From: Epiperipatus broadwayi
Taxonomy: Eukaryota; Onychophora; Udeonychophora; Euonychophora; Peripatidae
Direction: 5' to 3'
Assembly: GCA_028023455.1 (NCBI GenBank)
Contig: JAQFVV010000277.1
Coordinates: 498,001 to 562,000 of the forward strand
Length of the DNA: 64,000 nt
In this document: positions 1-10,274 of the stretch, piece by piece
How the letters are laid out: every line of letters starts with the position of its first letter
Position numbering within the stretch: position 1 is the stretch's first letter
Translations under genes and position numbers: made by a program
The notes under the pieces: model-generated
What the model saw: the letters and a program-made list of their open reading frames with translations, nothing else
The model's database searches: none
Told to the model about the DNA's origin: nothing

Positions 1-1120
1 TCATTAAATTATTATATGCATGCATGTAGCGCCATCTAGGATCACACATGGAATTCTTACATGCAGTGGATTAGAGAGACTTCAATGTTATTGTAACATT
101 TATCAAAATAGGACATTTATCACGAATTGCCAACTACGTACTATTCAAATTTACGCAGCTGTCTTTTTATATTTTGTCCTTTGTAATCATCTTAATCACA
201 TTAAAAGATATTGCGTCTCTTTACATACCTTTTATATTCAGAGTTTTAATTGTAATAATGTAATATTTTTGTTTTCAAATAAAAATCTAAATTAAGACCT
301 TTTTTTTTTTTCGTATGAAGAGAAGTTTTAAATTTCTTTGTTAAACTGTTTAATAGTTTTCATCATCGCATGATAAAATTGAGATATGATTCTGTCTCAG
401 TTATTTCAAATGTCATAAAAAATATTTTATTAAGAATTTAAGAAAAAAAAATTAAGCACGACATATTAATTACACGGAACCTTTTATTGCAAACTTATGT
501 ATATATAAGCGCATATGTAATAGTTATCCTCTCTCTACATTCAATGGCATTTAATTCCAATTCTGTTTGCGGATAACTAAAACCATTGGATAATAGCAAA
601 TTCTATATAATGAATTTTCTAGCCGCGCCCAACTGCATGTAATTTTAATTTTTAAAATGTACATTTTCAGAGATTAATAAAAATAATTTACAAAAAAATA
701 TATAGAATAATGCAATTATGAAAAAGACAGTACTATAATAAATCTAGAGATAAAGAGAACATCCATATGGTCAACAGAATGACTAAATGAGAAATGAAGG
801 GTGCTTATGCATGTGAAAATTATGAATTCAAAACATACACATTTCTCGTCTTTTTACTACTATTTCCATTAGTTTGGTTACTGATTCTTATGGGTGAATA
901 TGTGTAAACTTGTTAAAAGCACATCACCAGAGGTCCTTCCTTTATATAAAATCCAAGGATCTAAATAAAATTTTGACAAAATGTCTGCTCTAATCATTGT
1001 GTATCATACATTTTTAGTACAGCTGCGATACTGTGTAAAAAACAACAACAAATCCACTCTGCAATATAGATGCACTGTCTTGGAGCATTGCCAACAATCT
1101 ATATAAATATAGTAGACTCT
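1..1120. other. AT-rich DNA, nothing recognised
   Basis: No domain, RNA gene or clear repeat is recognisable. A 91-codon reading frame at 20-295 (+) is rich in Ile, Asn, Cys and Phe, has no recognisable motif and looks fortuitous in AT-rich DNA. Poly-T and poly-A runs and short (TA)n tracts are present. Confidence 0.5.
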
Positions 1121-1124
1121 GCTT

Positions 1125-1690
1125 AAAATTAGACTGGGATGGGGATATTGGATAGAACAATATGGAATAGAAATTTATTGAGCACTAACGCCAGTGTAGG
1201 TGGATAGAGTTGTGAAGAAAAAAATATCCTGCTAAAACAGCAATGAAGAAGCTGAAATCATGTAGTAGTGTCAAAATGAGATCTTATTGATTTTATACCA
1301 ATTCTGACCAATGGATAAGGATGCCTGTCATTATTAAAAACTAGAGACACCATAATATATAGGTATTAAATTGATTTCAGAACTATAGGACTATACAAAC
1401 AAGTTGACTTAGATTGAAATCATTTATAAGTTTTTTTGATTTGGGACAGATAGCTTGATTAGTTAAAAAGAAAGATATAGGATGGCTGCTATAAGGATAG
1501 ATCTGCTAAATCTTAAAGGTGCAAATGTTGTTCCAAGATTCAAATCTTTTCACTGATGAAAGCTATAAGCTTGAAACTAGCATGGAACTATTGGATAGAA
1601 CAACACTGGATAGATATTTATTAAGAATTATTATCTGGCATCTATTAAAAGCTTCCAATAGGTAGCATAGAAGATGAAGAAGGAAATTGT
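1125..1690 (-). repeat. Degraded family B SINE-like copies
   Basis: Two pieces, about 1125-1260 and 1455-1690, match the dispersed family whose tandem array lies at 31083-32655. The shared core runs from 'CACTGATGAAAG' through 'GAAACTAG' to 'ATATTGGAT'. Orientation is opposite to the array. Both pieces are diverged and have indels. No coding content is seen. The family is SINE-sized, but I could not identify a convincing tRNA head. Confidence 0.5.
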
Positions 1691-2002
1691 TTATATTAGT
1701 ATGGTGATTAAACTGAGATCAGAATATAATTATTTATCATTATAATCACTTACTAATAATTAGCCTACTATAGTTTATGGTATGTAATTTAGGCTCTTTG
1801 ATTGAATAAATACATAATATAATATAATATAACCAAGCGTTAAAATTAATCATCATTGCCCGTAATGGTTTGCTAAAGTTGTTCTTTCTCTTAACTCTAT
1901 TTAGTTGACAACTTTAATGATAATCCAATGATGTGTTTCTCAGAAGGTCATATGACATTTAAGTACCAAAAGTATCAGTTTTGATTTAGGAACATTTGAT
2001 TC
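1691..2002. other. AT-rich spacer, nothing recognised
   Basis: AT-rich sequence with a short AATAT tract near 1815-1830. No repeat copy or coding signal was recognised. Confidence 0.4.
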
Positions 2003-2263
2003 AATAATAATGTGAAAGGCTAAAACCTTCCACAGATGTGCTTAAAATGCTTATGTGACAGCCAATCAGATGTAATAATGACTGCACGTGGAACTCTCAA
2101 TTCAAAAACACAAGCCAGAAATACTAGAAAAAGATGAAACCCACCTTCTTCTCTACTTAAATTTATATATAAATAAGCCAAACTCAAGCATTCTGAACTA
2201 AGAGCATGAAGCTTAAAACACCTTCACATTTAATTCACTAAATATTATATATAAATAAACAAC
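2003..2263 (+). repeat. Direct repeat copy 1 with promoter-like layout
   Basis: This 260-bp segment recurs at 2362-2623 about 359 bp away, with scattered substitutions. Both copies begin near 'AATAATGTGAAAGGCTAAAA' and end near 'AAATAAACAAC'. Each contains a CCAAT-like motif ('AGCCAATCAGA'), a TATA-like stretch ('TATATAAATAAG') about 100 bp further on, and an AATAAA-like signal near the end. This order resembles an LTR promoter region, but I saw no primer-binding site or target duplication, so a simple tandem duplication is equally possible. Confidence 0.55.
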
Positions 2264-2361
2264 GTGAAATCTTTCCATTTACTATGAAGCAATTTTCAAA
2301 TCTAATGAAATGTTAGAAACAAATGTAAATATATTAAATTTATTAAGCGCTAGTAGATAAT

Positions 2362-2623
2362 ATAATAATAATGTGAAAGGCTAAAACCTTCAACAGAAGC
2401 ACCTTAAAAATGCTTATGTAACAGCCAATCAGATGTAATAATGATGGCATGTGGAACTCTCAATTCAAGAACACAAGCCAGAACTATGAGAAAAAGATGG
2501 GAACCCACATTCTTCTCTACTTAAATTTTATATATAAATAAGTCAGACTCAAGCATTCTGAACTGAGTGTGAAGCTTAAAACCTTTCACATTTAATTCAC
2601 TAAATATTATATATAAATAAACA
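2362..2623 (+). repeat. Direct repeat copy 2 with promoter-like layout
   Basis: Partner of the copy at 2003-2263. It has the same CCAAT-like, TATA-like and AATAAA-like order and differs by single substitutions and small indels. It runs directly into the SINE-like family H sequence downstream. Confidence 0.55.
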
Positions 2624-2640
2624 ACATTACCTTAAAATTC

Positions 2641-2930
2641 ACAATCAAGAATATAAGGACCCAGGTTCGAATCCCATGCTAGTACTGTCACTGGTCAAGC
2701 CAGCAACACCTGAAGAAGACGGGAGAAAAATACCTCTCGAAACATTGTGCATATACTAACCTGTTTGCTGTGATATTACTAACAGTTGGTACATATACTA
2801 ACCTGTTTGCTGTGATATTACTAGCAGTTGAATGCATTTGGAATATTTAAATAAAATTAAACTTTTCTAAAGACATTCAACACACATATTAGATTATGGA
2901 AATAGTCCAATATAAAAATATAGCTAGAAT
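2641..2930 (+). repeat. Family H SINE-like element, tRNA-type B box
   Basis: The sequence holds a perfect-looking pol III B box ('GGTTCGAATCC') near 2665. This is followed by a core including 'GTCACTGGTCAAGCCAGCAA' and 'ACCTGAAGAAGACGGG', then an AT-rich tail. A diverged second copy lies at 26330-26600 with its tRNA-like head better preserved. In this copy a block of about 40 bp ('CATATACTAACCTGTTTGCT...') is tandemly duplicated at about 2751-2830. Assignment as a tRNA-derived SINE is inferred from the B box, size and dispersal. Confidence 0.6.
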
Positions 2931-3101
2931 ACCATCATCACAAATCTTCAGAAAAACATGAATATAAACTATCTATTAACTTTCCTATATTATAAAATCT
3001 TTCTTGCTCAATATGTTTGTTATTCTCTCCACAAAATTCAATTTAACACTAATAATTTTTATTAATCATTCATTAGACTTGAGATTATCTACTTAATGAA
3101 T

Positions 3102-3262
3102 AATATTTCTGTATTGTAAGTTTCACTATACCATTCTCATACAAAGTAGGGACTGGTTTGTATCGGTTATTTAAGTGTTAAAAGTTGATAGAAACCAGTC
3201 CATAATCTTACGTGAGAGCGGTGTAGTTAAAATTACATTACAGAAATATCCAATTAAACACC
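3102..3262. repeat. Family D palindromic MITE-like element
   Basis: The two halves are inverted copies. The left end has 'AATAATATTTCTGTATTGTA' and 'AGGGACTGGTTT'; the right end has 'AAACCAGTCC' and 'TTACATTACAGAAATAT'. A near-perfect relative of about 260 bp lies at 42008-42268 and partial copies at 42955-43058 and 23345-23420. No coding capacity is seen. The size, inverted symmetry and dispersal fit a non-autonomous DNA element, family unknown. Confidence 0.65.
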
Positions 3263-3611
3263 ATTTTTAGTGATTATTTTAATTCTTGTATTGAAACTTT
3301 CTGAATTTTTAAATTTACTATTCGCCACCCAATAAATATCTACCTACTTCTTTTTGTATTCTGTTTAAAAATTTCTGACTTCTCTGATTAATACTAAGCT
3401 TTCACTTCCAAATCTTAAAATAGGCATAATTTCCAAATAATTCTACTTATCTCATATTTATTACATGAGAAACAAATAGATTTTTAATCAATTCCATTCT
3501 ATGTTTTTGCTTTTTTCTCACCTATAATTCCCAACTATGTGTATAATTCCTTTTTCCATTTAGCTAATTATAAATATTAAAATTGTCCAATATGTGTTGA
3601 TATATATGTAA

Positions 3612-3759
3612 TAATCAAATATTTTACGCTAATATTTCACATAATTACTTATAACACGCCAATAATTCTCAAATAAAATGTTATATTTATCTTTATTTAT
3701 TTTGTTTGCTTAGTACTTTCAGAGGGCGAAGCCTTCATTTTCAAAGCTATGAATGATTG
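3612..3759 (+). repeat. Left arm of a long inverted-repeat element
   Basis: This arm is matched in inverted orientation by 3930-4029, continuing at 5735-5787 beyond an inserted LTR element. The inner part ('GGCGAAGCCTTCATTTTCAA') is almost identical between the arms. The outer part ('TACGCTAATATTTCAC') is more diverged. The arm is about 147 bp, giving a fold-back or MITE-like element with a 170-bp centre. Confidence 0.75.
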
Positions 3760-3929
3760 GGGTGAGCCGAGAGGGACATGAGTTGGGGAGAAAGATTAAA
3801 GAGGCTTATTTTATTGTTTCGGACGTTGATTCCATGAATAAAAGAGACACATTGTATGCCATTTCCAAGAAATGGCAAACTTGATTTGCATAATTTTGCA
3901 TTTTTCACGCTGAACATTCTGTACCACAA
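3760..3929. mobile_element. Centre of the inverted-repeat element
   Basis: This loop lies between two matching inverted arms. A 60-codon frame on the minus strand (3747-3929) overlaps the arm and has no recognised motif. It is not a transposase fragment that I can identify, so the element appears non-autonomous. Confidence 0.5.
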
Positions 3930-4029
3930 TCATTCATAGCTTTGAAAATGAAGGCTTCGCCCTTCGAAAGTACTAAGCAAACAAATAAATAAAGATAAAT
4001 ATAATATTTTATTTGAGAATTATTGGCGT
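3930..4029 (-). repeat. Right arm of the inverted-repeat element, inner part
   Basis: Inverted copy of the left arm. It ends abruptly at 'ATTATTGGCGT', where the LTR element begins at 4030. The rest of the arm resumes at 5735. The near identity of the inner arms suggests a fairly young element. Confidence 0.75.
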
Positions 4030-4718
4030 TGTTAAATCCAGATTTACAACTGTGCCAATGTTATAACTGCAAGTCATACTGTGCAGTCAGCCAATAACGT
4101 TATACAATTCCCATGCTGTTCTTTTCCAATGAGTGCTCTCCAATTGGTCTGCAATGAATGCTCTCCAATGAATTGGTCTGCAATTAAGCTCTCCAACGAA
4201 TTGGTCTACAATCTCTCAACTGAATTGGTCTGCAACAAATGCTCTCCAACGAATTGGTCTGCCACGAAGCTCTCCAAACGAATTGGTCTGCAATGAAGCT
4301 CTCCAACGAATGCTCTCAATATCTCCACTGTGGTCTCTTTCAGCTACACCCATGAACTACCTTTCCACTGGGCGCTGATCATTAACCGCCAGCACTGATG
4401 CGAGATATCTCTACTTAAATACTGCTTACTCAATACTGCTTGACTGCTCTCTATGTTACACTGCTAGATGTTACCCAGTCTTCTTATCACTCTCTGACAA
4501 CTGCAATGATCAATCAATGCACTGATCAATAAAGTAACATCTCTTATCTAGAAACATTTGTAATTAGCAAATATTTCTAGGAATTGTCGATCGCCATTAC
4601 GTCAGTGCACTAATTAAATTCCTCAGCTATCAGAGCACGATCTAAAAACAGCTTTACGAATAAATTCTAGTTTTTTCTGGAGTGCACAAACATGTCTGCC
4701 ATTTTACAAAACACTACA
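4030..4718 (-). repeat. LTR of a miniature LTR retroelement (3' LTR)
   Basis: Highly similar to 4986-5734. Read on the minus strand it starts TGTAGTGT and ends GGATTTAACA, so it has the TG...CA ends of an LTR. About 4140-4330 is a minisatellite built on a roughly 28-bp unit containing 'GCTCTCCAACGAATTGGTCT'. It has fewer repeat units than the other LTR, which accounts for much of the length difference (689 against 749 bp). Short reading frames across the minisatellite are repeat artefacts. Confidence 0.75.
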
Positions 4719-4734
4719 CACCTCCCTCCACTCC
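4719..4734 (-). other. Polypurine tract of the LTR element
   Basis: On the minus strand this is GGAGTGGAGGGAGGTG, immediately 5' of the 3' LTR. That is the place and composition expected for the plus-strand priming tract of an LTR retrotransposon. Confidence 0.6.
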
Positions 4735-4965
4735 AGAAAAACCTTTGTTGCTATTTCTACTTTCCTGTAATTTCACTAAGAAATATACGATTTAACTCTG
4801 CTGCCGAAACTTTTTCACCAGTAACCTTCAATGGTGACTGCGTAAGTGTTTTATTTCCAAACTTTTCACTTCCATTGTTAATGTTACTAATTGGGATTGA
4901 CATTTTCACCCAGTTTCTCCGTCTACGGCTAAACTTGTAGTTCAACGTATTCACTACTCCCAGGT

Positions 4966-4984
4966 TCCAAATGCGACTGCGCCA
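4966..4984 (-). other. Primer-binding site of the LTR element
   Basis: On the minus strand the sequence one base after the LTR is TGGCGCAGTCGCATTTGG. It begins TGG, as expected for pairing with a tRNA 3' CCA end, and 'TGGCGCAGTCG' resembles the site of many metazoan Gypsy-type elements. The priming tRNA was not determined. Confidence 0.55.
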
Positions 4985-4985
4985 A

Positions 4986-5734
4986 TGTTAAATCCGCACT
5001 TACAACTGCGCCAATGTTATAACTGTAAGTCATACTGTGCGGTCAGCCAATAATGTTATACAATTCTCACGCTGTTCTTTTCCAATGAGTGCTCTCCAAT
5101 GAATCGGTCTGCAACAAAGCTCTCCAATGAATTGGTCTGCAATGAATGCTCTCCAACGAATTGGTCTGCAACGAAGCTCTCCAACGAACTGGTCTGAAAT
5201 CTCTCCGCTGAATTGGTCTGCAACGAATGCTCTCTAATGAATTGGTCTGCCATGAAGATCTCCAAACAAATTGATCTGCAACGAAGCTCTCCAACGAATT
5301 GGTCTGCAACGAAGCTCTCCAACAAATGCTCTCAATATCTCCGCTGTGGTCTCTTTCAGCTACACCCGTGAACTACATTTTCACTGGGCACTGATCATTA
5401 ACCTCCAGCACTGACGCGAGATATCTCTACTTAAATACTACTTACTCAATACTGCTTGACTGCTCTCTATGTTACACTGCTAGATGTTACCCAGTCTTCT
5501 TATCGCTCTCTGACAACTGCAATGATCAATCAATGCACTGACCAATAAGGTAACATCTCTTATCTAGAAACATTTGTAATTAGCAAATATTTCTAGGAAT
5601 TGTCGATCGCCATTACGTCAATGCACTAATTAAATTCCTCAGCTATCAGAGCGCGATCTAAAAACAGCCTTACGAATAAATTCTAGTTTTTTCTGGAGTG
5701 CACAAACATGTCTGCTATTTTACAAAACACTACA
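4986..5734 (-). repeat. LTR of a miniature LTR retroelement (5' LTR)
   Basis: Near-identical partner of 4030-4718, with the same TG...CA ends on the minus strand. The internal minisatellite (about 5085-5325) has more units here, giving spurious overlapping reading frames of 80-89 codons. The LTR is followed at 5735 by 'GGTGT', a one-mismatch match to 'GGCGT' at 4025-4029; I read this as the 5-bp target duplication. Confidence 0.75.
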
Positions 5735-5787
5735 GGTGTGTTATAATGAATTGTGTGAAATATTAGCATAAAATATTTAGCTAATTA
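5735..5787 (-). repeat. Right arm of the inverted-repeat element, outer part
   Basis: Reverse complement of this stretch ('GCTAATATTTCACACAATTC...') matches the outer left arm at about 3612-3660. It therefore completes the right arm interrupted at 4029, and shows that the LTR element inserted into a pre-existing inverted-repeat element. Confidence 0.65.
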
Positions 5788-6743
5788 TCTAAATAGCTAT
5801 ACGCTTCCACTTTTTCAAGACGAATATTCCCCATTATACTTTGTTTCCATAAATACTATAATCTTCCATGTTTTGTTTCATTGTGGTGATTTTTTATTGA
5901 CTAAAAATTAGAGGATTATAGTGCCTTCATCTGTGACATCCAAAGAGTATTCTAACCTGCAAAAATTTGTAAGTTGACAGTGATGAGTACCATGCATGCT
6001 AGATGTTTTATTTACAACACTTTGGATGCCACTTTTTAAACCAGTTACAATGACCTTACAGAATATGGTAAATGTGTGTGACATGAATGTTTAAAGGTGT
6101 ATATTACAGTCTTAAAATAAGGGTAATACAATGGAGATATAACAAAAACAATGCAACATCCATCATTGACAGATTTTGCATTAACTTCAAAGTAAAGTAG
6201 GGGTGTAAATAAAATTTTGAGATCAAGGACATCATGGCAATTGGTACCATATATTGTTTAAAAAAAACAAAATAATGGACTTTATGAAAGCTTTTCTCTA
6301 TACACACTTGTAAATTTATGATTACAATAGACTGAGTTACAGTATATACTTTTACAATTATAACCATAAAAAGAATACTTCTGTTAAAATATAAACTTAT
6401 GGAATATTATAAAATAATATTATTTCAACTCTATTATAGTTTATTATTATACTATAATAATAATTGCAATAATCAGACATTTATTTACCATTTACGATTT
6501 AAATTGTTTTTAATTTAGGTATTAGAATCATGAAATGGAATCTAAGTATATCTATTATCTATTAACAATACTTAAATTTCCCCATAATTAGTGCAGATAA
6601 AAAAATATATATAATTCTGCGCTGCTTCAAGATAAATATATTTAATGAATAGCAAAAGTTATTATTTATAATAATTTTCTTTTATTAAATATTTTATATG
6701 TATTATATAAATAAGAATAAAAATTTAATTAAAGTAACATGTG
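5788..6743. other. AT-rich spacer, nothing recognised
   Basis: AT-rich DNA without recognised domains. An 87-codon minus-strand frame at 6104-6367 has a low-complexity hydrophobic composition and no motif. Confidence 0.4.
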
Positions 6744-7175
6744 TCATCATCATCATCATCATCATCAAACATTATCAATCCTATGCAGAATAAAGATCTC
6801 TCCATTTCAATCCATCTTCTCCGATCTTTAGCTTCTCTTCTCCATATCATCCCTGCACACTTTCTTATTTCATCCATCCATCTCACTTGTGGTTTCTTTC
6901 TGGGTCTTTTGCAATCTCTTGGAATCCCGTTTAAGATTTCAATTGTCCATCTATTATCATCTCTTCTAGCAATATGTCCAGCCCAACTCCACTTCAGTCT
7001 TTTAATTTTTTCAACGAGGTCAGTAACACCTGTTTGTTCTCTTACCTATATATTGCGTTTTCGATCTCTTCTTGTTACTCCCAACATGCATCTTTCCATA
7101 CTTCTTTGAGTGGTCTGAAGTCTCTATATTGCTCTTCTATTAAGTGTCCAAGTCTCAGATCCATAAGTAAGAATG
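6744..7175 (-). pseudogene. RTE-type LINE 3' end, 5'-truncated
   Basis: On the minus strand the conceptual translation carries the C-terminal signature of RTE-like reverse transcriptases: MERCMLGVTRR, then KRLKWSWAGHIARRDD, IPRDCKRPRK and WMDEIRKCAG. It ends in a (ATG)n tail, seen as (CAT)n at 6744-6766, the kind of short tandem 3' tail usual in this clade. Endonuclease and polymerase domains are absent because of 5' truncation, and frames are broken. The plus-strand frames here (6741-7109, 6974-7246) are antisense shadows. Confidence 0.85.
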
Positions 7176-7249
7176 TGTGTACTTCAACTTTTCAAAAGAT
7201 TCACATATGCATATATCAATCAGTAATTAATACATTTTTAAATTAATAT

Positions 7250-7842
7250 AAAAAATGCTATTACTATTATATTTTTATATAGAACACTTTGGAAAATTTA
7301 TATTTTTTAAAAAACATAAAATAATATTACCATTTTTAAAATTTATTTAATCTGAATGATGCAATATTGACTACTAATTATCAATTGTTTTTGCATGTTT
7401 TTTCTGCCCCCCCCTCCCCAGTAACCCATGTTGAATCAGGAAATGTGATAATTGAACAAAACTACCATTATTACCCAATAACTTTGAATATCAAATTTAT
7501 TTGTGAGCAATATTTTTTTAATATCCTTTTTGCTTCTTAGTTGATTGATAAATATTATAAAATATAAGATATTCATTAATTTTTGAGAGAGATTTGTGAT
7601 ATACAATTCATTTGTTCCATGTTAAGCTTTTCATCTGATTTATTGGAAAAATATAGACCCCTCTCTCAATCTTTTAACTCGGCAATCCATGTTTCTGATT
7701 TCTGAGCTATTAAAATATATATGATTAATCCACAGTTAAGTGTTTAAATCGGGAAATTTGAATGTATTCTTTCTAGTTTATCACCCTATGTCTGCTTCTT
7801 CAAAAAAATTTTCAAAATTTTGCTCTTTTTACGAATCAGGCA
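7250..7842. other. AT-rich spacer with C-rich run
   Basis: No gene or repeat copy recognised. A short polypyrimidine run ('CCCCCCCCTCCCC') lies near 7407-7420. Confidence 0.4.
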
Positions 7843-8190
7843 ATCATTTAGAAATAATTTTTATTAATTTTCCCATATTTTATCTAGCATTCTAATAAAA
7901 TAAACTCATTTACATAAATAAAAATATTTTATAAAACATAAATAATTATTATTAACAATTAATAATTTATACTATAAAATTATTTATATCATTTAGAAAT
8001 AATTTTTATTAATTTTCCCATATTTTATCTAGCCTTCTAATAAAATAAACTCATTTACATAAATAAAAATATTTTATAAAACATAAATAATTATTATTAA
8101 CAATCAATAACAACATATAATTTATTTATTTATTATAATCAATAATTAATAACAATATTAATAATTTATACTATAAAATTATTTAAATAT
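7843..8190 (+). repeat. 145-bp tandem duplication
   Basis: The block starting 'ATCATTTAGAAATAATTTTT' at 7843 is repeated at 7988 almost without change, followed by a partial third copy of its end ('AATTTATACTATAAAATTAT') near 8162-8181. Composition is almost purely A and T. There is no coding content. Confidence 0.75.
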
Positions 8191-8960
8191 TGATGTGTGT
8201 AATTTTGTTTAATTATTTATTATCATATGAAAATCATAATCATTTATTAATCATATTTTATAAGTTTCTTAAATAATAACAGAACTTCCCTTTTTTAGTC
8301 TTCATATGACCCTCTTAGAATATATATATATATACTTAAGAGTCAGTGGTTAGTGCTATCTGCATTCAAGCCATAGGCATGCTGTCTTTTCAAAAGCTGT
8401 TATAAGTATCTTGGAAATATGACACTAAGATCCCCTGATAACACAAATATCATTGCTGGTAGTTTGACTTGGATTGACACCCCATTTATTTTAGCATATC
8501 TTTTTTAAAATGACATTATAAACTGAAACGCTAATTTTATATCTGTGCTAGAGATAATTTCTAATTTAACAAACAATTAGTAATTGTCATTAAAGAATTT
8601 GTATGGAATAATTGGTGTCAAATTTGCCAGGGCGTAAAATTTGAAACTTGTAAAATTAAATTGTACATCTTCAATAAGTTTTAATATTCGAATATGTTAA
8701 GTCATCTTTTTAAAAATAGTTTTAGAATTCAAAAGAGAATCTCAATACAGCTGGTCATTGTCAAATAATAAAAGCCTTTCATCATCATTACTGATAGCTT
8801 ACCATTTCTTTCCAATGACTGTAAAATTATTAATGACTTTCATATTCAAGCTTTATTAAAGCAGTGATCTCAGAACTATGGATTAAACTATAAGTTAATG
8901 CTGTCTTATCTTATTGCTCTTATATGTACTTAAACTAATATTAAGCTTAGTTAATAAATG
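8191..8960. other. AT-rich spacer, nothing recognised
   Basis: AT-rich DNA with a (TA)n run near 8322-8334. No domains or clear repeat copies seen. Confidence 0.4.
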
Positions 8961-8967
8961 ATATATA

Positions 8968-9540
8968 TAGTGGGATTTGAACTCAGACTTTCAACATTAT
9001 TACAGATATCCACTCCATCTTATACTATCGATACACACAACCACATACATGTTAAAAAGTTAAATGATCTCCAATATATGTATTTCATGCTGAACCAGCA
9101 CTCATCAGTTGGTTCGGATCATCATCTTCCACACACATATATAATCAGTGGTCAGTTTATATTAAAATAGCAAGCAAATCTTCATATTTTAATGTACAAG
9201 CCTTAATCTTTTCCATTCTTCAACTCTTCAGTCATCCATGGCCATCAGATTTTCAATGATTTGGATAGCTGAAGCGTCGGAGGATGGAGAAAATTGAAGC
9301 CTGCCCATTAAAGTTTGAAGATTTGTTATCTTGATATAAGCTGAACACTGATTATATATGTATGTGAGAGATGATGATTTGGACCAATAGATGAGTGCTG
9401 GTTCAGCACAACATACGTATATTGGAAATCACTTGTCTTTTTCACATATATGTGGTCATGTGTATTAGTTATATAAGATGGAGTGGATAGCTATAAGGAG
9501 CTTGAAAGTCATGAGTTCAAATCCCTTCTAATTACATTAA
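8968..9540. repeat. Family A palindromic element, full length
   Basis: The left half (about 8968-9235) and right half (about 9275-9540) are inverted copies. The ends read 'GGGATTTGAACTCAGACTTT' and 'GAGTTCAAATCCC'. Each half contains 'CAGCACTCATCAGTTGG' or its reverse complement. The whole could fold into a hairpin of roughly 260-bp arms. Related palindromes or half-copies occur at 15938-16605, 24505-25143, 42838-42950, 44381-44566 and 44635-45010. It is non-coding; the 70-codon frame at 8958-9170 is incidental. Confidence 0.75.
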
Positions 9541-9862
9541 GCTCAGTAGAGATAATATAATTGTAATTAAGTGTTATATATATATATTCATACTACCCTG
9601 ATGGAGAAAATACATCTGTCTTCGAATACATATTGAAAGAAGCTATCAAAATGTGGTTTATTGCATTATAGTATGTTGTATCTTATTCAATACCAATCCA
9701 TTCGTCCATCTGCCCCGTTTTTAAATTAAAGGTGGAGCCACTATCTAAATTCTAAAATAAAACAATATATCTTTATTAGTGAATGCAGTAGCAAACTTGT
9801 TTTGAATCAATAATTTGCTATTCCTTGAGATATATAAAATCATTAAAAATATTATATCAAAA
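9541..9862. other. AT-rich spacer
   Basis: AT-rich sequence with a TA run near 9570-9584. Nothing recognised. Confidence 0.35.
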
Positions 9863-10045
9863 CAGACTGATAAAAATCAGAGCTGATTGTCAGGTGTATT
9901 AAACATCAAAAGTAAAGCAATTTTTTATGATAGAAATCAAGGCTGCTTGTCAGGTGTGTTAAACATCAAAAGCAAAGCAATCTTTTTGTGATAAATATCA
10001 GGGATACTTGTCAGGTGTACTAAAAATCAAAAAGTAAATCAAACT
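9863..10045 (+). repeat. Short tandem repeat array, unit about 60-67 bp
   Basis: Three imperfect units each contain 'CTTGTCAGGTGTGTTAAACA' or a close variant, followed by 'CAAAAGTAAAGCAA' or a close variant. No coding function. Confidence 0.7.
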
Positions 10046-10274
10046 ATTTGTTAATCCTATTCTGTTATATGTAGAGAGATTGTTGAATTCAAAATTCAAA
10101 ATGTGTATTAAATAAATATGAAGAAAGTACAAATTAAGTAATAATTACTTTATTTATATAGTGAGAAAAAAATTGAATACCTCTGGGGAAGATAGTATCC
10201 AATTAGTTATAAATAAAATTAAAATATGTAATAAAATTTCAGATAAATGTTTATATATAAATGAAAAAGCATTA

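Larger units (their letters stand above)
4719..4985 (-). mobile_element. Internal region of a TRIM-like LTR retroelement
   Basis: Only 267 bp separate the two LTRs, so no pol gene can be present. On the minus strand the order is LTR, primer-binding site, a 65-codon frame (4757-4954), polypurine tract, LTR. The frame carries a basic stretch ('KFSRRRRNW') near its start and could be a gag remnant, but I cannot show homology. The arrangement matches terminal-repeat retrotransposons in miniature, or an internally deleted element. Movement would have needed proteins from an autonomous relative. Confidence 0.65.

Noticed and set aside
5056-5325. Two overlapping minus-strand frames with repeated ADQFVGE/LESF text
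   Set aside because: They are readings of the 28-bp minisatellite inside an LTR, open only because the unit lacks stops in those frames.
6741-7246. Plus-strand frames of 122 and 90 codons beginning with a serine run
   Set aside because: The serine run is a translated (CAT)n tail and the rest is antisense to an RTE LINE 3' end.
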